Program-made: the position numbers and the translations under genes | Notes under the pieces: generated by a model | The model's database searches: none | Told to the model about the DNA's origin: nothing | The model's input: the letters and a program-made list of their open reading frames with translations, nothing else | Part shown: positions 43,553 through 51,576 of the stretch, piece by piece | Layout: each line of letters begins with the position of its first letter | Numbering within the stretch: the stretch's first letter is position 1 | Source of the DNA: Mycolicibacterium arabiense | Lineage (GTDB): Bacteria > Actinomycetota > Actinomycetes > Mycobacteriales > Mycobacteriaceae | Length of the DNA stretch: 64,000 bases | Assembly: GCF_010731815.2 (NCBI RefSeq) | Contig: NZ_AP022593.1 | Coordinates: 3,906,001-3,970,000 of the forward strand | Direction: 5' to 3'

Positions 43553-44311
43553 TCAACCGTGCCGAAGGCTGACCAGCGCCCCGGATATCTTGCCCTCGTC
43601 GAGCAGCCGACCCATCCGCCCGGACTGCTCTTCGGCCACCTGCCACAGCCGATGCCCGCCGTACCGCTGCTCCAGGGCCGAGGAGACTTCGTCGAGGCTG
43701 TTCTGCCACGGGTCGGGGATGGCGGGAAGGTCGGCCGTGCTGATCCAGTCCTCGACGCGCAGCCCCGCCGCGTCGACGTGCCCCACCAGCGAGCCGGTCG
43801 TCGGGAAGTGGTTGCCCTCCGGTTGCTCGTCGTCGGAGATCGGTTCGCGGGCCAGGAACACCAGCAGACCGATGCGCCCTGGTGACCGGACCACCCTGCG
43901 AAGTTCGGTGAGCAGGGTCAAGTGGTCGCTCATCGTGCACATGACCCCGAGGGACCAGGCCGCGTCCACCGATTGGTCGGCGAACGGCAGCGCGGTCGCA
44001 CTGCCCTGAACCACCGGATACCCGAACAGGGTGCGGGCGGCACGGCACGCGCCGGCCTCGGGCTCCACCAGCATCGGCGCCGCCGAGCGGTGCTCGGCTG
44101 CGTAGGCACTCGGCCCGCCGACCCCGGCACCGCAGTCCAGCAGGGTGTCGCCCGCGCTCAACGCCAACCCGTTCATCAGCCAATCGAGCGCGGCGGGGCT
44201 GCCACTGCCCCGGCATCCGGCGGGGACGTAGAAGTCCTCGCCCATGTCGACGGCCACCTCGGCAGTCCACTCCGCGACGGTTCCGAACTCCGCCGACATC
44301 GCGTCACCCAC
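43553..44311 (-). CDS. Class I SAM-dependent methyltransferase
   Basis: 252 residues from GTG 44311, chosen because GGAGG lies 6 bp upstream; ATG 44299 is the alternative. It overlaps the MTHFR-like gene by 8 bp. LLDCGAGVGGPSAYAA is motif I, binding SAM, and WSLGVMCTMSD fits motif II-III. Acceptor unknown. It ends the SigF-promoter operon of membrane protein, SDR and MTHFR-like protein. Confidence 0.82.
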   Translation of the reverse strand: MGDAMSAEFGTVAEWTAEVAVDMGEDFYVPAGCRGSGSPAALDWLMNGLALSAGDTLLDCGAGVGGPSAYAAEHRSAAPMLVEPEAGACRAARTLFGYPVVQGSATALPFADQSVDAAWSLGVMCTMSDHLTLLTELRRVVRSPGRIGLLVFLAREPISDDEQPEGNHFPTTGSLVGHVDAAGLRVEDWISTADLPAIPDPWQNSLDEVSSALEQRYGGHRLWQVAEEQSGRMGRLLDEGKISGALVSLRHG

Positions 44312-45290
44312 CGTGTACCTCCGTACGAATCCGTCTGCCGACTTCGGCCTTGGTCTCGGAGCCGATCCGCCCGCTCGCGGCGGACGCAAGCCCCGAGACG
44401 TTGACGCCCTCCACCCCGTCGATCGACAGCAGTGCACGCGCCTCGGCGCACGCGGCCTCGATGCCGGCCTCGACCGGATCGGCGGCACTGAGGATTCCGT
44501 CGACGATCGCGTCGTCCAGGGCGAGCCCGGGCAGGCCCGCCAGCACGGCAGCCGACCGCTCGTCGGTGACCACCGCGACCGCGGCAACGACGGGGATGAC
44601 GAGCCCGGCCGCACGCGCTGCAGCCATGAAGTCGGCCACCATCGCTGGGGATGCCACGTGATTCAGCACCGCCAGGCTCGCACCTGCCCGCTGCTTCTCG
44701 ACCAGCCGCGCGGGCCTGCCCGCGACCGGTGGCGCGGTCGGCGTCTCCGGAACCGCGGCCGTCATGCCGACCGATGCCGCCAGCGACACCAGGCGAGGGC
44801 CGTCGAGGTCGAACGTCTGGGTGACGTCGGGACGCACGTCGTAGCCCCGTCCGTCACCCGTCACGCACAGGACAGTCGGCACTCCGAGTAGCGAGAGCCC
44901 CCGTAGTTCCTGCTCGAGGACGATGCGATTGCGGTCCCGGCACGACAGCGTGATCCACGGTGTGGCACCCGCATCGAGCAGCATGCGGCTCATCAGGGTG
45001 GGCGGGAAGTCGGGCCGGTTCTGATGCTCACCCACCAGCACGGCATCGCACGACGGCCCGAGGATTGCCGCGGTGGCCGCGACGTCCTCGGGGTCGAACG
45101 GAACGCAGCTGAAGTCGGTGAGGATCAGCGGTGCCGCCGCCGGCGCAGTCTCGGGCACGACGCCGGTCCACGGCACGGGGGCGGGGAACGCGCATGGGCC
45201 GGGCCGCATCTCGCACTGGCCATCGGGCCGCACGCCGCCGCAGGGCCCGAAGTGCATGCGCTTGGGACACTGATCGGTTACCGAGTGCAC
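44304..45290 (-). CDS. MTHFR-like protein with N-terminal Cys-rich module
   Basis: 328 residues from GTG 45290, overlapping the SDR gene by 13 bp. Residues 8-28 read CPKRMHFGPCGGVRPDGQ then CEM, the motif of the MTHFR C-terminal zinc/iron domain (PF12225), here at the N-terminus with Cys at 8, 17, 26 and 33. Residues ~50-300 look like the MTHFR TIM barrel (CDAVLVGEHQNRP, TLSCRDRNRIVLEQELRGLS, VLCVTGDG). It should reduce or bind a methylene-folate; the standard FAD-binding details cannot be proved by eye. Permuted order is unusual. Confidence 0.75.
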   Translation of the reverse strand: MHSVTDQCPKRMHFGPCGGVRPDGQCEMRPGPCAFPAPVPWTGVVPETAPAAAPLILTDFSCVPFDPEDVAATAAILGPSCDAVLVGEHQNRPDFPPTLMSRMLLDAGATPWITLSCRDRNRIVLEQELRGLSLLGVPTVLCVTGDGRGYDVRPDVTQTFDLDGPRLVSLAASVGMTAAVPETPTAPPVAGRPARLVEKQRAGASLAVLNHVASPAMVADFMAAARAAGLVIPVVAAVAVVTDERSAAVLAGLPGLALDDAIVDGILSAADPVEAGIEAACAEARALLSIDGVEGVNVSGLASAASGRIGSETKAEVGRRIRTEVHGG

Positions 45291-46147
45291 ACGGCCTCGC
45301 TGGGCACGAGAGCGTTTCCGGTCATGGGCTCTTGCTCTTCACGACGAAAGCCGCCGAGGCGGAGCAGCGGTCCCACCATGACGTCGAAAGCGCTTGGCAG
45401 AAACCGGTATGCGACGAGCATGGGACGGTTCGCCTTACCGACCTGATGCTCGCTCGAACGGCCGGAGTCGGTGGCGGCGACGATGGCACGCGCCATCTTG
45501 TCGGGCCCGTCCTTCACCGGTAGGACCCTGGCGCGGCGGCCGAAGAAGTTGGCCGACCGTGGGTAGATTGGCGTGTCGACGGCGCCCGGGTAGATGCCGT
45601 GCACCGCGATGCCCGGTGTTCGCCTGGTCTCCTGCCTGAGCATCCGCACCATGGCGGTGATCGCGAACTTGCTCATCACGTATGCGCCCATGTAGGGCAC
45701 CGCGGCGTGTCCGAGCAGTGAGCCGATCACGACCAGTTGCCCGCAGCCGGTGGCGCGGAAGTGGCGCACCGCGGCGCGGGACACGTTGGCCGCGCCGTTG
45801 ACGTTGGTGCGGATGACGGAATCGAAGACCTCCGCAGGAAGATCGATGAACTCGCCGAAGGCGGCGACGGCACCGTTCTGCACGACGACCTGGACCGACC
45901 CGAGGCGCTCGACGGCCGCCGCGAACGCAGCGTCGACCTCGGCTGCCGTACCGATGTCGGCCGAGTGCACGAGAACGTCGGGTGCGCCCGCCGCCATGCA
46001 CTCGGCCTCTACCAGCCGTAGTTCATCCACGCCGCGCGCCACCAGTGCCAGCCGGCAACCCCTGGCGGCGTACCGCAGCGCGGTGGCGCGCCCGATGCCG
46101 CTCGAGGCGCCGGTGATCAGGACCGTGGGCCGCGGCGTTGCCGTCAC
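45278..46147 (-). CDS. Short-chain dehydrogenase/reductase
   Basis: 289 residues from GTG 46147, overlapping the membrane protein stop (GTGA). TVLITGASSGIGRATALRYA binds the nucleotide. S in VIGSLLG, Y and K in YMGAYVMSKF complete the catalytic set. Substrate unknown; similar SDRs act on steroid or lipid carbonyls. It is the second gene of the SigF operon. Confidence 0.88.
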   Translation of the reverse strand: MTATPRPTVLITGASSGIGRATALRYAARGCRLALVARGVDELRLVEAECMAAGAPDVLVHSADIGTAAEVDAAFAAAVERLGSVQVVVQNGAVAAFGEFIDLPAEVFDSVIRTNVNGAANVSRAAVRHFRATGCGQLVVIGSLLGHAAVPYMGAYVMSKFAITAMVRMLRQETRRTPGIAVHGIYPGAVDTPIYPRSANFFGRRARVLPVKDGPDKMARAIVAATDSGRSSEHQVGKANRPMLVAYRFLPSAFDVMVGPLLRLGGFRREEQEPMTGNALVPSEAVCTR

Positions 46148-46698
46148 GAGGTGGGCAGCAACCTCTGCACCAGACCCTTTGACACTTCCTCGGGCCGATA
46201 CTGCTCGGCCGCGAAGGCGCCGATCGCAACGATGCCGCCGGTCAGGGCAGGCACGGCCCACTGCAGCACTGCGAGTTGCTTCTGCGCACTGGCAACCTCG
46301 GGCGGGGTGGTCGCATTCGGGGTGGTGCCGTCCTCGGCGGGCACGGCGTGGTGCTCGGAGACCTTCTTGCCGAGCACCCGGCTGTATGCGGTGACGCCGA
46401 GCGCCGCGACGGTGAGCACCGTCTTGGTCACGGCCATGCTCGGCACGCCCTGCTGGATCTTCGCCCGGCCGAGGTCGTGCTTGAGCAGTCCGGCCGCTCC
46501 GACGAGGTGGATGCCGATCGCTGCGGCGTTGACCGGGGTCCACTTGTCCCAGCCGGCATTGGCGACGGCACCGACGCGCGTCGAGATGCCCGCCTCCGAC
46601 GAGGCGGGGTTGAGCGCTACGGCGTTGGCGAGCGTGCCGCCGAACCAAGCGGCGATACCGAGGTCGTGCATCTGATGAAAGATCGTGGCGCGTGCCAT
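46144..46698 (-). CDS. Three-helix membrane protein of unknown function, SigF-type promoter
   Basis: 184 residues from ATG 46698, with AGGAG 8 bp upstream. Starts MARATIFHQMHDLGIAAWFG; hydrophobic segments lie at about 15-30, 55-75, 90-105 and 140-160. No family name comes to mind, though the protein type is common in mycobacteria. It is first in a leftward operon of four overlapping genes, driven by an exact SigF promoter about 55 bp upstream. Confidence 0.75.
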   Translation of the reverse strand: MARATIFHQMHDLGIAAWFGGTLANAVALNPASSEAGISTRVGAVANAGWDKWTPVNAAAIGIHLVGAAGLLKHDLGRAKIQQGVPSMAVTKTVLTVAALGVTAYSRVLGKKVSEHHAVPAEDGTTPNATTPPEVASAQKQLAVLQWAVPALTGGIVAIGAFAAEQYRPEEVSKGLVQRLLPTS

Positions 46699-46750
46699 GA
46701 GGAACTCCTGAGGTGGGGTGGCTGTGTGTGTCCGTGGTGTTGTGACCGTG

Positions 46751-46776
46751 GTACCCAACGTCGCTGGCCCAAAACC
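46751..46776 (-). promoter_or_regulatory. SigF promoter GGTTT-N15-GGGTAC, leftward
   Basis: On the minus strand GGTTT (46776-46772), a 15-bp spacer and GGGTAC (46756-46751) match the mycobacterial SigF consensus. It serves the membrane protein-SDR-MTHFR-methyltransferase operon. Confidence 0.8.
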
Positions 46777-46801
46777 GTTTCACCGGGCCGCGCTCGGGTA
46801 G
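46776..46801 (+). promoter_or_regulatory. SigF promoter CGTTT-N15-GGGTAG, rightward
   Basis: CGTTT, 15 bp and GGGTAG precede the zinc alcohol dehydrogenase gene by about 35 bp. Its -35 shares one base pair with the -35 of the leftward SigF promoter, so the two are back to back. Confidence 0.75.
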
Positions 46802-46836
46802 CAGTCCGGGGCCGCCAAAACCTAGGAGTGACGCCG

Positions 46837-47985
46837 ATGCGCGCAATGGTCTACCGGGGCCCGTACAAGATTCGTGTCGAAGAGAAGGACATGCCTCCGA
46901 TCGAGCATCCAGGAGATGCGATCGTGCGCGTGACGATGGCGGCGATCTGCGGATCGGACCTACACCTCTACCACGGGATGATGCCCGACACCCGGGTCGG
47001 CATGACGTTCGGCCACGAATTCATCGGCGTCGTCGAGGAAGTCGGCCCGTCGGTTCAGAACCTGAAACCCGGCGACCGGGTCATGGTGCCCTTCAACGTC
47101 TACTGCGGGTCCTGCTACTTCTGTGCGCGGGGGCTGTACTCCAACTGCCACAACGTGAATCCGAACGCCACCGCCGTCGGCGGGATCTACGGCTACTCGC
47201 ACACCTGCGGCGGCTACGACGGTGGCCAGGCCGAGTTCGTCCGGGTGCCGTTCGCCGACGTGGGCCCCACGATCATCCCGGAGTGGATGGACGACGAGGA
47301 CGCCCTGCTGTGCACCGACGCACTGTCCACCGGCTACTTCGGCGCGCAACTCGCCGACATCGTCGAGGGCGACACCGTCGCGGTGTTCGGCGCCGGTCCC
47401 GTGGGCCTGTACGCCGCCAAGTCGGCCTGGCTCATGGGCGCAGGCCGGGTCATCGTGGTCGACTACCTCGAGAACCGGTTGGAGAAGGCGCGGACGTTCG
47501 CCCACGCCGAGACCCGCAATTTCGCCGAGTACGACGACATCGTCGTCGAAATGAAGAAGGCCACAGGGCATCTCGGCGCAGACTCGGTCATCGACTGCGT
47601 GGGCGCCGAGGCCGACGGCAACTTCCTCCAGCACGTCACGGCCGCGAAGTTCAAACTGCAGGGCGGCTCCCCGATCGCCTTGAACTGGGCCATCGACTCG
47701 GTGCGCAAGGGCGGCACCGTCTCGGTCATGGGCGCCTACGGGCCGATGTTCAGCGCGGTCAAGTTCGGTGACGCGATGAACAAGGGGCTGACTCTGCGGA
47801 TGAACCAGTGCCCCGTCAAACGGCAATGGCCGCGGCTGTTCTCCCACATCCAGAACGGCTACCTCGAGCCCAATGACATCGTGACGCATCGAATTCCGTT
47901 GGAGCACATCGCCGAGGGCTACCACATCTTCTCGGCCAAGCTCGACGGCTGCATCAAGCCGATCATCCTCCCCAACGCCAGCTGA
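46837..47985 (+). CDS. Zinc-dependent alcohol/formaldehyde dehydrogenase
   Basis: 382 residues from ATG 46837, with TAGGAG 8 bp upstream. MDR family. Catalytic zinc ligands are in AAICGSDLHLY and FGHEFIGVVEEVG; the structural zinc site is CGSCYFCARGLYSNC. NAD binding is VAVFGAGPVGLYAAK. Closest in type to the glutathione-independent formaldehyde dehydrogenase group. If so it would clear formaldehyde, such as that released by sarcosine oxidase. SigF-driven, followed at 12 bp by a hypothetical gene. Confidence 0.88.
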   Translation: MRAMVYRGPYKIRVEEKDMPPIEHPGDAIVRVTMAAICGSDLHLYHGMMPDTRVGMTFGHEFIGVVEEVGPSVQNLKPGDRVMVPFNVYCGSCYFCARGLYSNCHNVNPNATAVGGIYGYSHTCGGYDGGQAEFVRVPFADVGPTIIPEWMDDEDALLCTDALSTGYFGAQLADIVEGDTVAVFGAGPVGLYAAKSAWLMGAGRVIVVDYLENRLEKARTFAHAETRNFAEYDDIVVEMKKATGHLGADSVIDCVGAEADGNFLQHVTAAKFKLQGGSPIALNWAIDSVRKGGTVSVMGAYGPMFSAVKFGDAMNKGLTLRMNQCPVKRQWPRLFSHIQNGYLEPNDIVTHRIPLEHIAEGYHIFSAKLDGCIKPIILPNAS

Positions 47986-47997
47986 CAGGAGCGCGTC

Positions 47998-48558
47998 ATG
48001 GTGTACACGAATGACCATCCCCCCATCCCGGACAGCGACGAACTGAGGGTCCGCATCCCCGGGTGGGGTGCCGACCTCGACCCGAAGGACCGTCTCGCGT
48101 TCCCGAAGTTCGACACGTCGCCGACGGGTGCGCACTGGGAACTGCCCGAGCAGCAACCCGAGAAGTGGCCGAGGGAGCGGTCGATCGAACACCAACGCCT
48201 CACGCCGGTGTTCGGCACGTCGAGCCCGCCGCGCGGGCTGTCCGGCGTGATCCGCAAGTACGCCTACCGCCGCTTCAGCGAAGGCCGCGCCGCGCATTGG
48301 CTACTGCTCATCGGCGCCGATCGGGTGGACGCCATCGAGAGCCACCTGGCGTCGTTCGCCACGCTGCGGCCGGACAACCCGATCACGGAAACCGGGATCA
48401 AGAGCGAACTCACCCACAATGGCTACGCATCGCGGGTGGGCACCACCCGCGTCGACAGGTCGCACACCTGGATCGACCCGATCCTGGTCACGGGGCCGTG
48501 GGTGCTCGCGGGCGCCCTGGTGGTGAGGGCGGGCCGCCGGCTCACCCGGCGACGGTGA
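47998..48558 (+). CDS. Hypothetical protein co-transcribed with the dehydrogenase
   Basis: 186 residues from ATG 47998, with AGGAG 8 bp upstream and 12 bp after the dehydrogenase stop, so the two share a SigF transcript. The middle contains SGVIRKYAYRRFSEGRAAHW then LLLIGADRVDAIESHLASF, and the C-terminus has one hydrophobic segment (VTGPWVLAGALVVRAG) followed by Arg. It may sit at the membrane. No family recognised with confidence. Confidence 0.7.
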   Translation: MVYTNDHPPIPDSDELRVRIPGWGADLDPKDRLAFPKFDTSPTGAHWELPEQQPEKWPRERSIEHQRLTPVFGTSSPPRGLSGVIRKYAYRRFSEGRAAHWLLLIGADRVDAIESHLASFATLRPDNPITETGIKSELTHNGYASRVGTTRVDRSHTWIDPILVTGPWVLAGALVVRAGRRLTRRR

Positions 48559-48574
48559 GCCAGCGACCGTCGCG

Positions 48575-48601
48575 GGTTTCGTCCGGCAAACGCCTGGGTA
48601 C
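48575..48601 (+). promoter_or_regulatory. SigF promoter GGTTT-N16-GGGTAC
   Basis: GGTTT at 48575, a 16-bp spacer and GGGTAC at 48596 match the consensus. It lies 54 bp before the 34-residue zinc-ribbon gene and would also transcribe the hydrolase behind it. Confidence 0.78.
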
Positions 48602-48654
48602 TTCACCCCGACGCTGCAGAAGGCCGGCGGATTGGCTCTTCGAGAGGTAACCCG

Positions 48655-48759
48655 ATGATCGACTTCATCTGCCCGACCTGCGGCACACTCGCATTCGATG
48701 GTCCGACCTGCAACTCTTGCGACGGTCGCCGCGACGACGCCCTGCCCATCGCGAGCTGA
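48655..48759 (+). CDS. 34-residue zinc-ribbon micro-protein
   Basis: ATG 48655, with GAGAGG 7-8 bp upstream, to TGA 48757-48759. The product has CPTC at residues 6-9 and CNSC at 19-22, a spacing suited to one zinc knuckle, and ends RRDDALPIAS. It has an exact SigF promoter, a good ribosome site and a complete zinc motif, so it is very likely a real gene despite its size. The next gene starts 3 bp after its stop, which suggests coupled translation. Its role is unknown. Confidence 0.7.
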   Translation: MIDFICPTCGTLAFDGPTCNSCDGRRDDALPIAS

Positions 48760-48761
48760 TC

Positions 48762-49913
48762 ATGGTGCTCGACACCGCGCGCCGGCTGATCGAACTGCGT
48801 CCCACTGACGTGGTACTGGCTTCCACCCGGGTGTACTCGTCGCTACCCGTGGTGGGCAAGCACCTCGAGCCCTTCGCGGGTCTCACGGCGATGGCGATGT
48901 ACGGCGGGCACTACGCGCCCGCCGCGATCCGGGCGGCGTACAGCAGGCACAGCGGCGTGAGCGCGGTGGTCGCGGGAGCAGCCGAGACCATGACGCCCGA
49001 TGCTGCCGCTGAACTCGCGGTCAAGGCCGGTGGCAATCGCATGCCGCCCTTCGTCCGGGCCCGTGCGCAGCGCAAGCGTTGCCTGTACCGCAGCTCCATC
49101 CAATACGGCGACCACCCGTCGCAGCTCCTCGACGTCTGGCGCAAGCCGAACCTGCCGCCCAACGCGCCCGTGCTGCTGTTCGTGCCCGGCGGCGCCTGGG
49201 TGCAGGGCACCCGCGTGCTGCAGGGCCACACGCTGCTGTCGCACCTGGTGAAGCGGGGCTGGGTGTGTCTGACCATGGACTACCGCGTGTCACCGGTGCA
49301 CCGCTGGCCGCGCCACATCGGCGACGTCAACGCCGCGATCGCATGGGCCAGGGCCCACGCGCACGAATACGGCGGTGACTCGGACTTCGTCGCCATTGCC
49401 GGCTGCTCCGCCGGTGGCCACCTCGCCGCACTCGCCGGTCTCACACCCGGTGACCCGGCGTTCCGCGGCGAACTGTCCGACGATGCGGACACGACTGTCG
49501 ACGCCGTCGTCGGAATCTACGGTCGCTACGACTGGGAGGACCGCTCCACCTCGACGCGTAGGAGCTTCCAGAGCTTCCTCGAACGCGTCGTCGTCGGACG
49601 GCGCCAGGCACGCCATCCCGAGATCTTCCGGGCCGCTTCGCCAATGGCGCGCATCCACGAGGATGCGCCACCGTTCTTCCTCATTCACGGCGAACACGAC
49701 GCGATCATTCCGGTCGGCGAGGCCCGCGACTTCCACGCTGCATTGCAAGCGGTTTCGCGAAACCCCGTCGTCTACTCCGAGGTGCCCCGCGCAGGACACG
49801 CGTTCGATCTCGTCGACTCGTCGCACGCGCGGCGCTGCGCGGTCGAGGTCGGGCACTTCCTCAACGGAGTCCGAGACGCCCACGTGGGGCGCCGGACCGC
49901 CGCTGCCGTCTAG
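48762..49913 (+). CDS. HSL-family alpha/beta hydrolase (lipase-like)
   Basis: 383 residues from ATG 48762. The first ~110 residues are helical. The hydrolase part has VLLFVPGGAWVQG (oxyanion GG loop), AIAGCSAGGHLAAL with the nucleophile, FFLIHGEHDAIIP with the acid and GHAFDLV with the His. Similar to mycobacterial Lip proteins. No ribosome site of its own precedes the ATG, so it depends on the zinc-ribbon gene directly upstream. SigF regulation is likely through that transcript. Confidence 0.88.
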   Translation: MVLDTARRLIELRPTDVVLASTRVYSSLPVVGKHLEPFAGLTAMAMYGGHYAPAAIRAAYSRHSGVSAVVAGAAETMTPDAAAELAVKAGGNRMPPFVRARAQRKRCLYRSSIQYGDHPSQLLDVWRKPNLPPNAPVLLFVPGGAWVQGTRVLQGHTLLSHLVKRGWVCLTMDYRVSPVHRWPRHIGDVNAAIAWARAHAHEYGGDSDFVAIAGCSAGGHLAALAGLTPGDPAFRGELSDDADTTVDAVVGIYGRYDWEDRSTSTRRSFQSFLERVVVGRRQARHPEIFRAASPMARIHEDAPPFFLIHGEHDAIIPVGEARDFHAALQAVSRNPVVYSEVPRAGHAFDLVDSSHARRCAVEVGHFLNGVRDAHVGRRTAAAV

Positions 49914-49924
49914 CGGTTCCGCCG

Positions 49925-49930
49925 TCTAGA
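49925..49930. repeat. Left target-site duplication TCTAGA of the IS element
   Basis: TCTAGA borders the left end TGTACTGACC and is repeated exactly at 51019-51024. It fits NCTAGN, the known preferred target of IS481-type elements. Confidence 0.85.
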
Positions 49931-50913
49931 TGTACTGACCTGAGAGGTTAGGTACACGGTTGGCTGGTGGTTGACCGCCGAGTGCGGTGTGGCCGCGGTG
50001 ATGATTGTAGGTATGCAGCCAGCGCGGGTACTCCTCGCAGCGCTCCGCGTCACTGGTGTAGAGCCGCGCGTAGGCCCATTCGTCGGCCAGGGTGCGGTGG
50101 AAGCGCTCGACCTTGCCGTTGGTCTGCGGCCGGTACGGACGGGTTCGCCGGTGCTCGATATCGCCCAATGCGTCGCGGAACGCGTGCGATCGATAACAAG
50201 ATCCGTTGTCAGTCAATACCTTCCGCACATCTATGCCGTGCGTGACGAACCAGGCGTTGGCGCGCACCCAGAAGTCGGCTGCAGTGTCCTTGCGTTCATC
50301 GGTCAGCAGTTCGGAGTACGCCAGCCGTGAGTGCGCATCGATGGCGGTGTGGATGAAGTGATAACCGCGCACCGGATTGTGATACTTGGTCTGCACCCCC
50401 GAACTCTTGTCGGCCTGCTTGTTGCGTTTCCCGGCGGCCAGACCAAGCATCCGCCAGCCTCCGCCGGCGGGGATCTTGCCCAGCTTCTTGACGTCGACGT
50501 GCGAGATCTCCACACGATGCGGATTCCATGCGGCGCACGACTCGGCCGGTAGCGCGGTCGAGCCACCGCAACCTCGCGATGCCGTAACGGCGCAGCACGT
50601 TGTGCACCGTGGAGACGTTGAGCCCCAGCAGGTAGGCGATCCTGGCCGGTCCCCAACGGCGGGTGACACGCACTCCGATGATGCGCCGCTCGGTGCGCGT
50701 CGGCGTGCGATTCGGGCTGTGATGCGGCCGCGAGCTGCGGTCGGACATTCCGGCCTCACCCTGCTCGCAGTAGCGGTCCCTCCAGCGTGCGGCGGTCGTC
50801 GCCGACACCTGGAAACGTTCGGCCGCACGTCGCAGCGGCCACCCGTCATCAACGACGCAACGAGCCAACCGCAGACGGCCGGTTTCGGACAAAGGGGCAT
50901 TACGGTGAACCAC
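49926..50913 (-). pseudogene. IS481-family transposase, frameshifted
   Basis: The N-terminal frame runs from GTG 50913 with MVHRNAPLSETGRLRLARCV, a helix-turn-helix and LRWLDRATGRVVRRMESASC. The catalytic frame continues as HVDVKKLGKIPAGGGWRMLG with D in AIDAHSRLAYSEL, D in VLTDNGSCYRS and E in GKVERFHRTLADEW. The two are in different frames. The join around 50502 looks like loss of two bases in a GDLVHVDVKK-like stretch. The protein is thus probably dead. The stop codon of the second frame (TAG) is supplied by the target duplication. Confidence 0.8.
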
Positions 50914-51018
50914 GAAGACCTCCGAGATCGGTGAGCGTTCCTAGACAGCTCGCACTCCACTCGGAGGTCTTCGTCTTGTCACCTCACCACGCCGTCACCA
51001 ACGTCCGTGGTCAGTACA
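49931..51018 (-). mobile_element. IS481-family insertion sequence, 1088 bp
   Basis: Ends are the perfect 10-bp inverted repeats TGTACTGACC (49931-49940) and GGTCAGTACA (51009-51018), with weaker pairing further in, and 6-bp direct repeats TCTAGA flank them. It carries one frameshifted transposase gene on the minus strand. It inserted in the gap between two convergent genes; the stop codon of the Rieske gene lies in the right copy of the duplication, so neither gene was broken. Confidence 0.9.
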
Positions 51019-51024
51019 TCTAGA
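51019..51024. repeat. Right target-site duplication TCTAGA of the IS element
   Basis: Exact copy of the left TCTAGA. Its CTA (51020-51022) is the TAG stop of the Rieske gene on the minus strand. Confidence 0.85.
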
Positions 51025-51472
51025 CCAGCCAGATGGCGCCGTTGCGCACCTCGACGTCGAAGGTGCGCAGCTTCGCCACGTTTCCGAAGAGCTTGAACAT
51101 CGACGAGTATGGCTTGAACCCGAAGATGCGACCCTTGGGGCCGTTCTTCATCGCTCCGCTCTTGACGTCGTAATCGGCACGGTGCCAGGGGCATTGGAGG
51201 CAACCGTCATCGGTCACGCGGCCACGGCCGAGCTTTGCGAATTGGTGGCGGCACAGGTTGCTGGTCGCGAACGGCGTGCCGTCGGGCGTCATCCCGACCG
51301 CGAGCACGCCGTGCTCCTGGGTGTCCACCTCGATCACCCGCCGTTCGTCGAGTCGGTCGACGTCGACCAGGCGGCGGCCCTGGGCGGTGACGGGATGGTC
51401 ATGGGTGACCGGCGGAAAGAGGCTGTGGGTGTCGACACCGCGTTCGTGCGGCTCGTTGCGAAGATTGGGCAT
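51020..51472 (-). CDS. Rieske 2Fe-2S protein, SigF-type promoter
   Basis: 150 residues from ATG 51472. The cluster ligands are in CRHQFAKLGRG and CPWHRADYDVKSG. It is small, without catalytic domain, like ferredoxin-type Rieske partners, with a C-terminal ARVRNGAIWLV-like strand (here VEVRNGAIWLV). The SigF -10 ends 9 bp before the ATG, so the message has almost no leader. Electron-transfer partner unknown; it could serve an oxygenase elsewhere. Confidence 0.85.
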   Translation of the reverse strand: MPNLRNEPHERGVDTHSLFPPVTHDHPVTAQGRRLVDVDRLDERRVIEVDTQEHGVLAVGMTPDGTPFATSNLCRHQFAKLGRGRVTDDGCLQCPWHRADYDVKSGAMKNGPKGRIFGFKPYSSMFKLFGNVAKLRTFDVEVRNGAIWLV

Positions 51473-51481
51473 GGCTCGGAA

Positions 51482-51507
51482 CTACCCCTGGCCAGTGCGC
51501 CAAAACC
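51482..51507 (-). promoter_or_regulatory. SigF promoter GGTTT-N15-GGGTAG, leftward
   Basis: On the minus strand GGTTT (51507-51503), a 15-bp spacer and GGGTAG (51487-51482). The start site would fall within a few bases of ATG 51472, giving a leaderless or near-leaderless message. Confidence 0.78.
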
Positions 51508-51576
51508 AGGCCCGGGGTTTGAAGCGTCGCGGGCAGGCAACCCGTCGCTCGAGGTCTTCTAGTGGGAAGTGTGAAC

